Notes: a model not told the origin generated them from the letters alone. Shown: positions 16,235-24,846, counted from the stretch's first letter. The stretch: DNA of 54,848 nucleotides from a virus (IMGVR_UViG_3300037346_000580:64001-118848); one strand, 5' to 3'. Program-made: numbers and translations.

Positions 16235-16619
16235 TCTTAGTTTTTTTATAATCTGATAATGACTTGAAAACCTTAAGATTCCATTCACCATATGTTCCGG
16301 ATACAAGGTCAGTAAAATCACCTCATTTAACAATATGTGGTTCTTCCGTTTCTATATCACCATACCATTCAGTTGCTAGGTATGTATAACCCATGGAGCC
16401 TCTTCTATGTTCTGCGTATATCAATTTTGCTTCCTTTACAATTATACCAGTTTCCTCTAATGTTTCTCTTATAGCTGCTGCCTTATTGCTGATATCCTTT
16501 TTTTCGATTTTTCCGCCTGGCAATCCGAAATCATTATGATCATCCTTCCTACTAACACAAAGAACCTGGCCATTATTATTTAATACTACAACGTGTGCAC
16601 TTGATTTTTTTCTTACCAT
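16221..16619 (-). pseudogene. Nudix hydrolase, 132 aa, interrupted by an in-frame TGA
   Basis: ATG at 16619 opens MVRKKSSAHVVVLNNNGQVL with the Nudix box GGKIEKKDISNKAAAIRETL then EETGI (residues about 33-57; one residue longer than the canonical box). A TGA at 16323-16325 stops it at 98 residues, but the same frame continues as GDFTDLVSGTYGEWNLKVFK and ends at 16221, giving the normal Nudix length. The downstream part matches the usual Nudix C-terminus, so TGG to TGA is likely. The intact enzyme would hydrolyse a nucleoside diphosphate linked to another group. Confidence 0.75.
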
Positions 16620-16621
16620 CT

Positions 16622-16906
16622 CTATATCTTACAAATCGTTTTTGTTGCTTCTTTTACATCCATAGGACTGCTAATTTGGACTTCGTTAAATGTTTCTACC
16701 CAAACCTTGGCACCACACGCTAATGGATTATTTGGTGAATATATCACCCTTGCAGCTTCCTTTCCATCCTGTCCCAATATAACTATATCATTCGAATACT
16801 TATTTCCTTTATGAGTCTTGCAAGTTAATACAGGTCTATCCTCACCCTTAGCATTGGCTTTTATATTATGCTGATTAACATGTATAATTGTTCTTGCTTT
16901 TCTCAT
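16622..16906 (-). CDS. Hypothetical protein, 94 aa
   Basis: Begins MRKARTIIHVNQHNIKANAK, a compact beta-rich protein with NPLACGAKVWVET. Its ATG lies only five bases from the -7 box of the 16912 promoter, so the transcript may be leaderless. Unknown function. Confidence 0.72.
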   Translation of the reverse strand: MRKARTIIHVNQHNIKANAKGEDRPVLTCKTHKGNKYSNDIVILGQDGKEAARVIYSPNNPLACGAKVWVETFNEVQISSPMDVKEATKTICKI

Positions 16907-16911
16907 ATTGC

Positions 16912-16950
16912 AAAGATAAAAAAATGTTGCGGATTAAAAAAATAAATGTG
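16912..16950 (-). promoter_or_regulatory. Promoter, CCG-N11-TAnnTTTG type (site D)
   Basis: Minus strand TTTATTTTTTTAATCCG, eleven bases, TATCTTTG (box 16912-16919). The T tract is also the tail of an AT-only hairpin (AAATAAAT / ATTTATTT) that could terminate the glycosyltransferase gene upstream. Confidence 0.7.
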
Positions 16951-16981
16951 AATTTATTTGGATTTATTGGATAGTTTATCA

Positions 16982-17764
16982 TCAATTAATTGGTATTATT
17001 ACATTGTCCATTATATCAAAGGTAACGTCCTTATAACCAAGCATCTCCAGTTTAAGTCTAGATATATCAAGAGAGGTATTTCTTGTTTCCCCTATTCCAC
17101 CCTTATGACTTATATCAAATTTAAAATTCTCAGATGGAACCGTATATGTAGGTGGATTAAAATGAAAATAAGCATTTATATAACTCTCGTCATTGACTCC
17201 AGGTTCATATGGTATTTTTTTATCCTGAATCTGCCATTCTCTAAGGGTTTTACAAAAATCAACAACCTGATCTTTCTTACCACCAAAAAATGCACCATAA
17301 TGATATGTATATGGTAGTGTGCTATCTAAAGGAACATAAGCCCTGGATAATTCAAATCTATCGAATCCCACACCATTAGCTAGCCATGTTTTGTTTCCAT
17401 AATGCTCACCCCCTACCAGATCACCAATAAACCATTCCTCCGTGAAATTTTCGGACACACTAGTATCTGCATCAAAATAATATAAATAATCGCTACTGCA
17501 TTCTGATAGATTAATTATATTTCTAAATTTATCATTAGTAGCATCAACCCAGCTATCATGCTTGGATGTATAATACTCAAAATTTATATCATCCTGTAGA
17601 TAATCAGAGGGATCTGTATCAGAGAAAAAGTAGAACTTAATCTCGCAATCACCCATATAGTGATGAATAAATTTCTTTATAAATCTGATACCAAGTACAA
17701 AGTATGAATTGGTAGCTAATATGACGATTCCTATTTTTTTTCTTTCCATAAATATTCTACTCAT
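16982..17764 (-). CDS. Glycosyltransferase family 6-like (ABO-type fold)
   Basis: A 260-aa protein. IGIVILATNSYF opens the nucleotide-sugar fold, YLYYFDADTSV (about 92-102) carries the DxD metal motif, HYGAFFGGKK (about 154-163) and PGVNDESYINAYF (about 187-199) match the acceptor and catalytic regions of GT6. It would transfer a hexose or HexNAc with retention. Candidate acceptors are host surface glycans or modified phage DNA; neither is shown. The start may be M1 or M6. Flanked by a terminator on each side, so it is a single-gene unit. Confidence 0.75.
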   Translation of the reverse strand: MSRIFMERKKIGIVILATNSYFVLGIRFIKKFIHHYMGDCEIKFYFFSDTDPSDYLQDDINFEYYTSKHDSWVDATNDKFRNIINLSECSSDYLYYFDADTSVSENFTEEWFIGDLVGGEHYGNKTWLANGVGFDRFELSRAYVPLDSTLPYTYHYGAFFGGKKDQVVDFCKTLREWQIQDKKIPYEPGVNDESYINAYFHFNPPTYTVPSENFKFDISHKGGIGETRNTSLDISRLKLEMLGYKDVTFDIMDNVIIPIN

Positions 17765-17774
17765 ATATCAAAAA

Positions 17775-17803
17775 AAATTCCGGACAAAGCCGGAATTTTT
17801 TTA
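17775..17803 (-). terminator. Rho-independent terminator after the zinc-ribbon gene
   Basis: Stem AAATTCCGG / CCGGAATTT with a 6-base loop, flanked by A and T runs on both sides, lies between the zinc-ribbon gene end (17801) and the glycosyltransferase start (17764). It can work in both directions. Confidence 0.8.
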
Positions 17804-18046
17804 AAAATCATCAAATGGTATTATATTTCGGAGAGGTGGTGAATTCTCACTTAACTTCTGGTTTGGTTGCATTACTGGTGAGCTTTGGACCCACTTAGAA
17901 ATATTTAGGGTTTTAGCTGCTGCTCTCTCGTGATATGCTTTATGTGGAAAAGCTCCGCATGTTGGGCATTCCTTTTCAGGATCAGCTATTTGCTTACCAC
18001 AGCCATCACAGACTTCCTGTTTTTTCCTTTCGTCAATTGCTTCCAT
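17801..18046 (-). CDS. Zinc-ribbon protein, 81 aa
   Basis: Begins MEAIDERKKQEVCDGCGKQI and carries CDGCGK...CPTCGAFPH, a four-cysteine zinc ribbon in residues 13-33. The rest is low-complexity and polar. It starts at the last base of the large gene upstream, so the two are coupled and may act together. Zinc binding is likely; partner unknown. Confidence 0.75.
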   Translation of the reverse strand: MEAIDERKKQEVCDGCGKQIADPEKECPTCGAFPHKAYHERAAAKTLNISKWVQSSPVMQPNQKLSENSPPLRNIIPFDDF

Positions 18047-19314
18047 TAAATGAATCTAAGAGCTCTAGAAACTCTAATTAATTTTCTAGTTGCATCGTCT
18101 ATATCTTCATGTTTAGTAGTAATAGAAACAAGCTCATCAAGATCTGAATTTTTCATTATTCTCTCTCTTATCTCAGCTGATCCATGTTTCATAAGATATT
18201 TAATTAATAATGCATTAGCATTATCCATTATAGATCTGTTGTTATCATCCTCAGGATTAATAAATATAGTAGGTTCTAGCCTTGCAGCAGCTTCAGTAAA
18301 ATAATCGGATAGTAGTCCATTAAGATCAGTTGCAACTTCAATAGTTTCCTGACCCTCGTTTCTTAATATATAAGAATTAGAATTTATTAGCTTTTCATTT
18401 TCATATCTTCCCTTAGCTCTCTTGAATGTTCTAATGAATATAGAAACAAAAACAGAACCAAATATTTCCTCATCCTGTATGTTGCATTTAACAGAATTGT
18501 CACCAGTTCTATAATTAATACTATTAAGTGGGAGACGGTTGGAGTTATTAACTCTCCATATTTCCTGTCCATCATCAAATAATAAGCCCTTACCTTTACT
18601 TGATTTTTTAAGATCGTCATATTTAACTTTTAATATACCGGCAATTGTTTTACCGTATATCTCTCCAACTCTAAATGCTGCTCTTGAATAGAATTTATAC
18701 TTAGGTGAAATGATATCAACTTTTTTGATAATCGTTTCCCTGTTATCAATTCTTCTACCCACCATGCCCATATCTTCAAGATTCTGTATGATAGGTAATT
18801 TCTGAACTGCATTAGCATCAAGGTCTGTTAATTCCTCCCCTCCTATCGCACCTTTCATTCTAGCAAGTATTTCAGGAAATGCCATTTGTGATCCAATTGG
18901 CACAAGCTCATTAAAGTTAAGACTAGGTATGTCTTTTTTAGGTATAATAGCAGCGGGTATATTATTTCTTATGATTCTTAAAAGGAATCCTCTTAGACAT
19001 GCAGTTGGTGTATCAAATCTAGAAAGATTGTATCTTTCAACACCTTTTTTACTTGATGTGTACTCATAGCAATATTTATCATCTGCATCTTTCCATGTCT
19101 CAACAGTTGCCATTGGACCACCTCTTCTTTTAAATATAAGAATATTTGGTGTTCTTTCCTCTACGTAAACACCGATAGAAGCTAGGTCCTTACCCTCGTT
19201 GCTTTCTTCGAATGCTCTATAGATATCGCTGGTTTTATCATTCAGGTTGTCCCATCTCTTCCTAGCCTCAAGAATATATTCCTCGAATCTTATTACCTTT
19301 TGTGTTTTTTCCAT
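18046..19314 (-). CDS. Large protein of unknown function with a capsid-targeting-like N-terminus, 422 aa
   Basis: Begins MEKTQKVIRFEEYILEARKR. The FEEYILEA segment matches the pattern of the packaged-protein group, with an ILE cleavage-like site at residues 14-16. The rest is a mixed alpha/beta protein without signal peptide or membrane segments. It has a basic middle (FKRAKGRYENEKL) and a helical C-terminus. Coupled to the zinc-ribbon gene. Probably a virion protein; its activity is unknown. Confidence 0.7.
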   Translation of the reverse strand: MEKTQKVIRFEEYILEARKRWDNLNDKTSDIYRAFEESNEGKDLASIGVYVEERTPNILIFKRRGGPMATVETWKDADDKYCYEYTSSKKGVERYNLSRFDTPTACLRGFLLRIIRNNIPAAIIPKKDIPSLNFNELVPIGSQMAFPEILARMKGAIGGEELTDLDANAVQKLPIIQNLEDMGMVGRRIDNRETIIKKVDIISPKYKFYSRAAFRVGEIYGKTIAGILKVKYDDLKKSSKGKGLLFDDGQEIWRVNNSNRLPLNSINYRTGDNSVKCNIQDEEIFGSVFVSIFIRTFKRAKGRYENEKLINSNSYILRNEGQETIEVATDLNGLLSDYFTEAAARLEPTIFINPEDDNNRSIMDNANALLIKYLMKHGSAEIRERIMKNSDLDELVSITTKHEDIDDATRKLIRVSRALRFI

Positions 19315-19356
19315 TTTTATTTGTGTTTTATTGGTTCAGTAATTTTAGAATATCTA

Positions 19357-21015
19357 TTATTCATTCTTGATTAATTTTTTAAATTTAGTCAATGACTTAT
19401 CTTTATATTCCAATGCATTTTTCATGCCCTTAATATCGCTTTCTTTCATATGGGGATATTCTCCAGCTTCTATATCCTGCATAATTTCTTCCATAGCCTC
19501 ATACCCCAATAATGATTCGGAATATAGCTTTTTCATTTGCTCCTGTGTATAATCATTCTTAACAAGTTTGTCGAATATATTCCATGCGGCTTCACTAAAT
19601 ATTCCTCCCATGCTATCGGCTCTCTCCCCTCCAAGAAATGCTCTAAGGAAATCTTTCGATGTTAGTCCCTTCAATTCGGAGATTATTTGTGATACAAGAG
19701 CAGATATTTTTTCCCAATGATCCTCTGACATACTTCCGCTTAAAAATCCTCTATTGAATTTTAGAAGAGACGTTATTATATCAAGCGGTGTTAATTTAGT
19801 TGAATCCTTAAAGAATAGCTCAAGAGCAATTTTTATATCAGCCTCCACTGGGAATTCTCTCTCAAATGCTTCTATACCAGCCTGAGGTACACCAATTCTT
19901 CTAAGTAACTCGGAAGCTGGTTTACCTGTATAGTTTCCTCCTCCTGGTGCATTTATTCTTCCGTTTGGTCTATCTGCATCAGTATGAACGGTCCCGTTTT
20001 TATTTATGGTTATACCAACTAAGCTATTTCTTTCCGATGTCGGTATATTGTTATTAATAACGTTTACTTGTACTCTACCTGAACTATAGCTCCAGAAAGT
20101 TGAATCAGTTCTAATACACCATCCAGTTTCAGAGCAAACCAATCTCTGTGCATCCGGTGTTCTCGCAGACATAATTAAGAATCCATCTCTAGCATAAATA
20201 ATACCAGCTTGAGGTCCAAGAGCTTTTATCTTAGCAATAACAGCGTCCTCGTCTTCTCCCCATTTTTCGATGAATTGTTCTGCGTCAAATATTATACCAT
20301 CTAGAGCTTTTACTGGTTCATTATAATCCGGATATGTTCTTACGTCATCGTAAGATCCCATTCTACCTTTAACCTTACCAAATTCATTAACAACACCAAG
20401 ATCAGGATAGAAAAAAGCATCCCATGCTTCTCTACCTTCATCATTTTTAGGCATAAGTTTCAATTGGTTTGATATTTCTTCCAGCTTTTCTAGTTGCTTC
20501 GTCGATGCCTTTTTAGAAACATATTCTTTCATTCTAGGCGTTAATCTATCTGTGAAATTTTTAAGTTTTCTTTTTCTCTCTATATTTGAAAGATCATCTC
20601 TAAGCATTTCCCATCCTGGTCTATAGTCGTCGTCACTATCCTCCTTTTTATCGCTTTTCTTTCTTCTGTCGATTTTTGCATATTCAATAATGGTCATCGG
20701 AAGAGAATTTAGATTATTTTTATTATCTTTCAATAACTCAATAATCTCCTCAAGCTGATCAATTGTTGCACCCTGGTCAATACGGAACATAAGAAACGGA
20801 AATGTATTACCTGGCATCTTATTTTTATCCATAAGATCCTTGATCTCCAAAAATTTCGGGTTATTTGTTATATTTTTCTTTGTTTCATCATCTATATCTG
20901 ATGCCTTAATGTTGTTTTTTTCTGCATAGCCCTTGATTAGATAGGATTTTGCATCCTGTACATTTTCCATTAGAGGCTCGATATCGAAAAAGGTACGAAA
21001 ACTTTGATTCTTCAT
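19357..21015 (-). CDS. Large protein of unknown function, probable packaged protein, 552 aa
   Basis: The start is taken at ATG 21015 (MKNQSFRTFFDIEPLMENVQ) rather than 13 codons upstream, where the sequence is hydrophobic and lies over the divergent promoter. The N-terminus has the Phe-rich stretch and an LME site. Residues about 270-380 contain ETGWCIRTDSTFWSYSSGRV and GITINKNGTVHTDADRPNGR, a compact domain I do not recognise. The C-terminal 150 residues are helical. It faces the two plus-strand genes across a palindromic promoter. Confidence 0.72.
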   Translation of the reverse strand: MKNQSFRTFFDIEPLMENVQDAKSYLIKGYAEKNNIKASDIDDETKKNITNNPKFLEIKDLMDKNKMPGNTFPFLMFRIDQGATIDQLEEIIELLKDNKNNLNSLPMTIIEYAKIDRRKKSDKKEDSDDDYRPGWEMLRDDLSNIERKRKLKNFTDRLTPRMKEYVSKKASTKQLEKLEEISNQLKLMPKNDEGREAWDAFFYPDLGVVNEFGKVKGRMGSYDDVRTYPDYNEPVKALDGIIFDAEQFIEKWGEDEDAVIAKIKALGPQAGIIYARDGFLIMSARTPDAQRLVCSETGWCIRTDSTFWSYSSGRVQVNVINNNIPTSERNSLVGITINKNGTVHTDADRPNGRINAPGGGNYTGKPASELLRRIGVPQAGIEAFEREFPVEADIKIALELFFKDSTKLTPLDIITSLLKFNRGFLSGSMSEDHWEKISALVSQIISELKGLTSKDFLRAFLGGERADSMGGIFSEAAWNIFDKLVKNDYTQEQMKKLYSESLLGYEAMEEIMQDIEAGEYPHMKESDIKGMKNALEYKDKSLTKFKKLIKNE

Positions 21016-21037
21016 AATAATTATAATATTAGATTTG

Positions 21038-21049
21038 GATATATATATC
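21038..21049. promoter_or_regulatory. Divergent late-promoter-like palindrome
   Basis: GATATATATATC is a perfect 12-base palindrome, preceded by G, midway between the genes starting at 21015 (minus) and 21073 (plus). It resembles the GGATATATAAT box seen before other virion-type genes, so one element could serve both directions. Confidence 0.5.
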
Positions 21050-21072
21050 AACATATAAAAATAATAATAGTT

Positions 21073-21462
21073 ATGATTTATACAAAAATTGATGAGTTTT
21101 TATCAGGCAGCCCAAAGGAGGCGCCAGCTAAACCTACACCAACAATTAAGCCTGGAACTGCTCCAGGAAAATCGCCTCAAAGACCTAGTCCTATAAGAAG
21201 AGATAAGCCAGCTGCTGATCCACAACCGAAAGCTGGGGGACAAGAAGCTCCTTCAAGACCGGCACCAACAATTAAACCGGGTACTGCACCAGGAAAAACC
21301 CCGCAAAGACCCAGTCCTATAAGAAGAGATAAACCAGCTGCTGATCCACAACCGAAAGCAATTGCTAAAGACGTTGTTTCTAGATTCATGGTGGAATTAA
21401 GAAAAAATAGAATTCCATTGGAATTTAATTTACCAAAATTAAAAGTTAAATATAATGATTAA
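21073..21462 (+). CDS. Proline-rich repeat protein with a capsid-targeting-like N-terminus, 129 aa
   Basis: The start is ATG 21073 (MIYTKIDEFLSGSPKE), not the upstream in-frame ATG at 21004, which lies within the divergent gene. Residues 1-8 carry an IDE site. The middle is two 42-residue tandem repeats containing PTIKPGTAPGK, PQRPSPIRRDKPAADPQPKA, which is basic, proline-rich and unstructured. The last 30 residues form a basic helix. It overlaps the next gene by eight bases. Likely a packaged or scaffold-associated protein. Confidence 0.7.
   Translation: MIYTKIDEFLSGSPKEAPAKPTPTIKPGTAPGKSPQRPSPIRRDKPAADPQPKAGGQEAPSRPAPTIKPGTAPGKTPQRPSPIRRDKPAADPQPKAIAKDVVSRFMVELRKNRIPLEFNLPKLKVKYND
21136..21361 (+). 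repeat. Two in-frame 126-bp tandem repeats
   Basis: The sequence from about 21136 recurs at 21262 with a period of 126 bases (42 codons). The two copies differ mainly at third codon positions, so the repeat is maintained at the protein level. Confidence 0.85.
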
Positions 21463-22927
21463 GAAGTTTGATGAATATGCAATGGACGAAGCATCATTGC
21501 AAGGAAATCCGGGAATTCCTGGTCAAGGTGGAACCGCTGGAGTACCTGGAAATTATTTACAGGATATTGAAACAAGAGCACAAAATATAAATGCTGAGTT
21601 TCAGAGAAGATTCGGTAGGGAAATACCTATGTTCATGCAATATGTTAGTAGAGCAAGACAAATACAAAGAGGACACGAAGATGCATTAGAAAGACTAGCT
21701 GTTGATGTTATATTAGAACATTATGGCGATATACTGGATGGTGTTAAACTTAATGTAAAATTACAAAGAGACGAAGAGATCAAGAATATGATGAAGGACG
21801 TTCCACCAGAACCACCAACAGAACAAATGCTTAAGGCTCTCGAAGACGAGGAGATAATATCAGAGGTACATAGGAGAAAAATTGCTAATAATATAGCACA
21901 GGGTATGGCAAAAAATACCAAATTAATTCTAAACCTTGAGGATTGTGTGGAAGGATTGGTTACAATTCTTGGAAGAGAACAAGGAGAAGAATATCTAATG
22001 CTTCTTAATAAGATCACAGAAATTGCATCGTTCTTCGATTGGGCAATTCCTATGGATGTACAAAAGGAAATGTGGACAAGAGACAAATCAGGATTTGCTG
22101 GATCTGTTAAGGTTGAATGGGACACACCTGAAGATTCGGATGAATCTGAAAAATTAGCACAGAAAATCATTGATGGTCTAAGGGATAATGACGAGATCGA
22201 TTCGGAGGACGCTGAAGATCTAATGGATTCGATAGGACCAACAATAAATGCATTGGGTACTGAATTTGTTATGTTACTTCATGAAACTGTAAAAGGTGTA
22301 TATGAATTAATAACAGCAGCTGCACTACCATCGGATGATGCAGAGAAAGCAGAAACAATCATTGCAAATACTGATTCATTAGCTGATGAATTAGAGGATC
22401 TTAGATTTGGTCCTGAAATGGCAGCAGATTTAAGGGATTTTATTAATACGTTTAAAGAGTCAGATAAGATAAAAAATCTACATGAATACGTTTTTGGTCA
22501 AATGATGAGAATGCCAGCAAGAGACTTTCTTGAATTATTCAGTAATATATTGGCAGGAACAAAAGAGGGCAGAGAAGGCGTTCAAGAAATCATTGATACA
22601 ATAGCTGAAACATTGAATGATTATGAAATGGAAATGGCGGGAATTAAAGATACTGATGATTATAATAAGTACGATGATGAGGATGATCAATATGCTAATC
22701 CAGACGATGAGGTTGAAGCACCAGCTGAAATATTAACTGACGATGACTATGAGAGTATGTCGCAAAAAGAACTTCATGCATTAATTGATAAATATTTAGA
22801 TGCAGGTGATTATACAAACCCCGAACTTGCTAAGATATCAAGATACATTAATGAATCTAAGCAAGATCATGTTGCTAATAGGATTAACGAGTGTATGAAT
22901 AATAATATGGCAAACGGATATAGATAA
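21455..22927 (+). CDS. Large acidic helical protein, probable virion/core protein, 490 aa
   Basis: Begins MIKKFDEYAMDEASLQGNPG, with an MDE cleavage-like site at residues 10-12 and a short collagen-like stretch (GNPGIPGQGGTAGVPG). The rest is almost entirely helical and acidic. DVILEHYGDILDGVKLNVKL (about 83-102) resembles a segment of structural proteins in other large myoviruses. The C-terminus has an acid-rich linker (YDDEDDQYANPDDE) and a final helix. I infer a head-internal or scaffold-related role; no enzyme motif is visible. Confidence 0.72.
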   Translation: MIKKFDEYAMDEASLQGNPGIPGQGGTAGVPGNYLQDIETRAQNINAEFQRRFGREIPMFMQYVSRARQIQRGHEDALERLAVDVILEHYGDILDGVKLNVKLQRDEEIKNMMKDVPPEPPTEQMLKALEDEEIISEVHRRKIANNIAQGMAKNTKLILNLEDCVEGLVTILGREQGEEYLMLLNKITEIASFFDWAIPMDVQKEMWTRDKSGFAGSVKVEWDTPEDSDESEKLAQKIIDGLRDNDEIDSEDAEDLMDSIGPTINALGTEFVMLLHETVKGVYELITAAALPSDDAEKAETIIANTDSLADELEDLRFGPEMAADLRDFINTFKESDKIKNLHEYVFGQMMRMPARDFLELFSNILAGTKEGREGVQEIIDTIAETLNDYEMEMAGIKDTDDYNKYDDEDDQYANPDDEVEAPAEILTDDDYESMSQKELHALIDKYLDAGDYTNPELAKISRYINESKQDHVANRINECMNNNMANGYR

Positions 22928-22950
22928 TCATAATATATAATAACAAAAAT

Positions 22951-22977
22951 AAAAAGGACTCATATGAGTCCTTTTTT
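22951..22977. terminator. Bidirectional terminator overlapping a stop codon
   Basis: Stem AAAAAGGACTCAT / ATGAGTCCTTTTT with A and T runs on both sides. It lies 24 bases after the plus-strand gene, and the minus-strand gene's TGA (22960-22962) is inside the stem. Confidence 0.8.
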
Positions 22978-23166
22978 ATTGTTTATTCTTTTTAAAAGAT
23001 CTTTCAACCTTATTCTAGATCTCTCCAACTCAAGTTTTTCTTCATCGGAAATTGATTCAGTAGATTCCAATTCTATTATTCTATCATCCAGATCATTTAT
23101 AACATTCCAGACATTCATCTCGAATATTGCCATATCCAAGTCATCATCCGATAGATCTTTAATCAT
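22960..23166 (-). CDS. Small coiled-coil protein, 68 aa
   Basis: Begins MIKDLSDDDLDMAIFEMNVW and is nearly all charged helix with heptad-like spacing (LDDRIIELEST...LELERSRIRLKDLLKRI). The TAATG overlap with the vWA gene suggests coupled translation and possible interaction. Unknown function. Confidence 0.7.
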   Translation of the reverse strand: MIKDLSDDDLDMAIFEMNVWNVINDLDDRIIELESTESISDEEKLELERSRIRLKDLLKRINNKKGLI

Positions 23167-23873
23167 TACTTTGTTTCCTGATCTTTTCTTTGTTCCTCAC
23201 TGAAATCAAGACTTCTTTTAAGACCCTGTAAATCATTTAGTGTTATTTCCTTATCCATATTCATAGCAGCATAGTTTAACTTTGATGACCTATAGTTAGA
23301 GATATTGCTGGAAAATGATGCAAAAGCACTAGCTGTTCCATCATCGGTTGCAGCATATGTGAATGACTTATTACCAGATATACCCATTCCTCCGCCCGCA
23401 GCTATTGCATCCTGGTTGGCTCCTAAGAATAGGAAATACCATCCCTTCTCATCCTCTAGAGTTTTAATCATTGTCATGATAGCATCTCTTTTGTATTCTC
23501 TGCTGGCGTTCTCGGCACCATCAGTAATAATAACAAAAACAACATCCCTGTCAGTTTCAAGCTCATTTATAGTTTTACCGATTGAGTCCAATAAGGCAGT
23601 CACCCCTCTAGGCTTAAAAGTTTCACCATTAATTAATGGTTGTACCTCACTAACAGGAACACTCTTATAATCAACCTCATACCTATCATCAAACTGAACA
23701 AGCGTCATGAATGCCTCACCCTCAGCATTTTGTTGCTCATTAAGAAAAGTATTAAATCCATCTACTGTTGATCCAGCAATCGATTGCATGGATCCTGATC
23801 TATCAAGGACAACAACAATTTCCGTTTGCTTTGCTTTCTCTGCTTGATCCTCCTTAATTTTTTTATTTGTCAT
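23166..23873 (-). CDS. von Willebrand factor A domain protein
   Basis: A 235-aa protein. The MIDAS motif is complete: DRSGS at about 24-28, a Thr in RGVTALLDSIG near 90-98, and ITDGAEN near 114-120. vWA domains bind metal and mediate protein interactions, often with a partner AAA ATPase; an AAA ATPase is at 27787, but not adjacent. The last 30 residues are charged and helical. Cytoplasmic; target unknown. Confidence 0.85.
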   Translation of the reverse strand: MTNKKIKEDQAEKAKQTEIVVVLDRSGSMQSIAGSTVDGFNTFLNEQQNAEGEAFMTLVQFDDRYEVDYKSVPVSEVQPLINGETFKPRGVTALLDSIGKTINELETDRDVVFVIITDGAENASREYKRDAIMTMIKTLEDEKGWYFLFLGANQDAIAAGGGMGISGNKSFTYAATDDGTASAFASFSSNISNYRSSKLNYAAMNMDKEITLNDLQGLKRSLDFSEEQRKDQETK

Positions 23874-23891
23874 TTTTATATAATTTTATAA

Positions 23892-24161
23892 TTAATTTTC
23901 TTCCATTATTTTAATAAAATCACCCTCCTTCAAGGATGGATCCTGTATATCATCGATGTGTATCATTTTGTCCCTATAAAATACTACAGCCTTATCACTT
24001 TTCGGATTTATTGGATTTGTTGCATCACCTTTAATTGATACAACAACTCCTTCGTTCTCATCAAGAAGAATCGATAGAGCTCTAGAAAATATAAGAGATG
24101 AATTCAGCCAATCCTTTGGTGAATCCTTATAACCTTCATCATTTGGTCTTGTGTAATTCAT
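23892..24161 (-). CDS. Hypothetical protein, 89 aa
   Basis: Begins MNYTRPNDEGYKDSPKDWLN. Its C-terminal half is strand-rich and acidic (MIHIDDIQDPSLKEGDFIKI). It lies between the exonuclease and vWA genes, one base after the former. Family not recognised. Confidence 0.72.
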   Translation of the reverse strand: MNYTRPNDEGYKDSPKDWLNSSLIFSRALSILLDENEGVVVSIKGDATNPINPKSDKAVVFYRDKMIHIDDIQDPSLKEGDFIKIMEEN

Positions 24162-24162
24162 A

Positions 24163-24846
24163 TTAATATTTTTTTCTTAGCAATTCGATAACATCCCAAG
24201 CATCCTCTAGTGCATTGTGTGTAACCACTCCTTCAATCCCGCCTCTCTCTTTACATTCTCCAAGAGAAGGTAAACTCAAATCATTCTTCCAATCCACATA
24301 TAGGATAGCAGGATCTAATATTCTCTGTTTGATTCTTATAACCTGTTTCCATCTAGGAAGCTTCTCAAGAAAGAGTTTATCGAATGTTGCAAAATTCTTA
24401 CCAGCCACCGTTATATGTGTTGGTTTTATACTTGAAGACAGAACAGGAACTGATTTACCTTCGGAGTTTAATTTCATAACTCTCTCCAGCATGTTCATAT
24501 TGGGATCAACGTGAACCATCCCGTTAAGATAAAGAAAATGATAGAATGCTTCAACTATGTCATCTCTATGATAGAATTTCATACCAGATGATTTCTCAAC
24601 ATCGGATCTTTCATCATCATTGTTACATGTCTGGTAAGAAACTATAGTTTGTATTAGATCCCGATTCAAATTTATAGCAAAAGGTGATCCTTGTATTTCG
24701 TCATGTTTAATTACACCATGAAACTTTGGACATTTATCAAAAGGTAATGGATTTTCGCTATCCTCTATTATTGCACCTATTGACAAAATTTGATTTGATT
24801 CTGGATCTAATCCGGTGGTTTCCACGTCTATGCTAATAAATTTCAT
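24163..24846 (-). CDS. DnaQ-like 3'-5' exonuclease (DEDDh)
   Basis: A 227-aa protein with the DEDDh residues: D7 and E9 in ISIDVETTGL, D156 in GKNFATFDKLFL, and H210 and D215 in VTHNALEDAWDV. It removes nucleotides from 3' ends; candidates are proofreading, RNase T-like RNA trimming or DNA recycling. An insert at about 60-145 makes it longer than the minimal fold. First gene of its unit, divergent from the endolysin. Confidence 0.88.
   Translation of the reverse strand: MKFISIDVETTGLDPESNQILSIGAIIEDSENPLPFDKCPKFHGVIKHDEIQGSPFAINLNRDLIQTIVSYQTCNNDDERSDVEKSSGMKFYHRDDIVEAFYHFLYLNGMVHVDPNMNMLERVMKLNSEGKSVPVLSSSIKPTHITVAGKNFATFDKLFLEKLPRWKQVIRIKQRILDPAILYVDWKNDLSLPSLGECKERGGIEGVVTHNALEDAWDVIELLRKKY

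Noticed and set aside
21136-21361. CRISPR-like repeat
   Set aside because: There are only two 126-base units without spacers, in frame and varying at third codon positions, so they are protein repeats.
21177-21389. Minus-strand frame coding for a hydrophobic glycine/leucine-rich protein
   Set aside because: It is the antisense of the proline-rich repeat gene; the hydrophobic repeats simply mirror the Pro/Arg codons.
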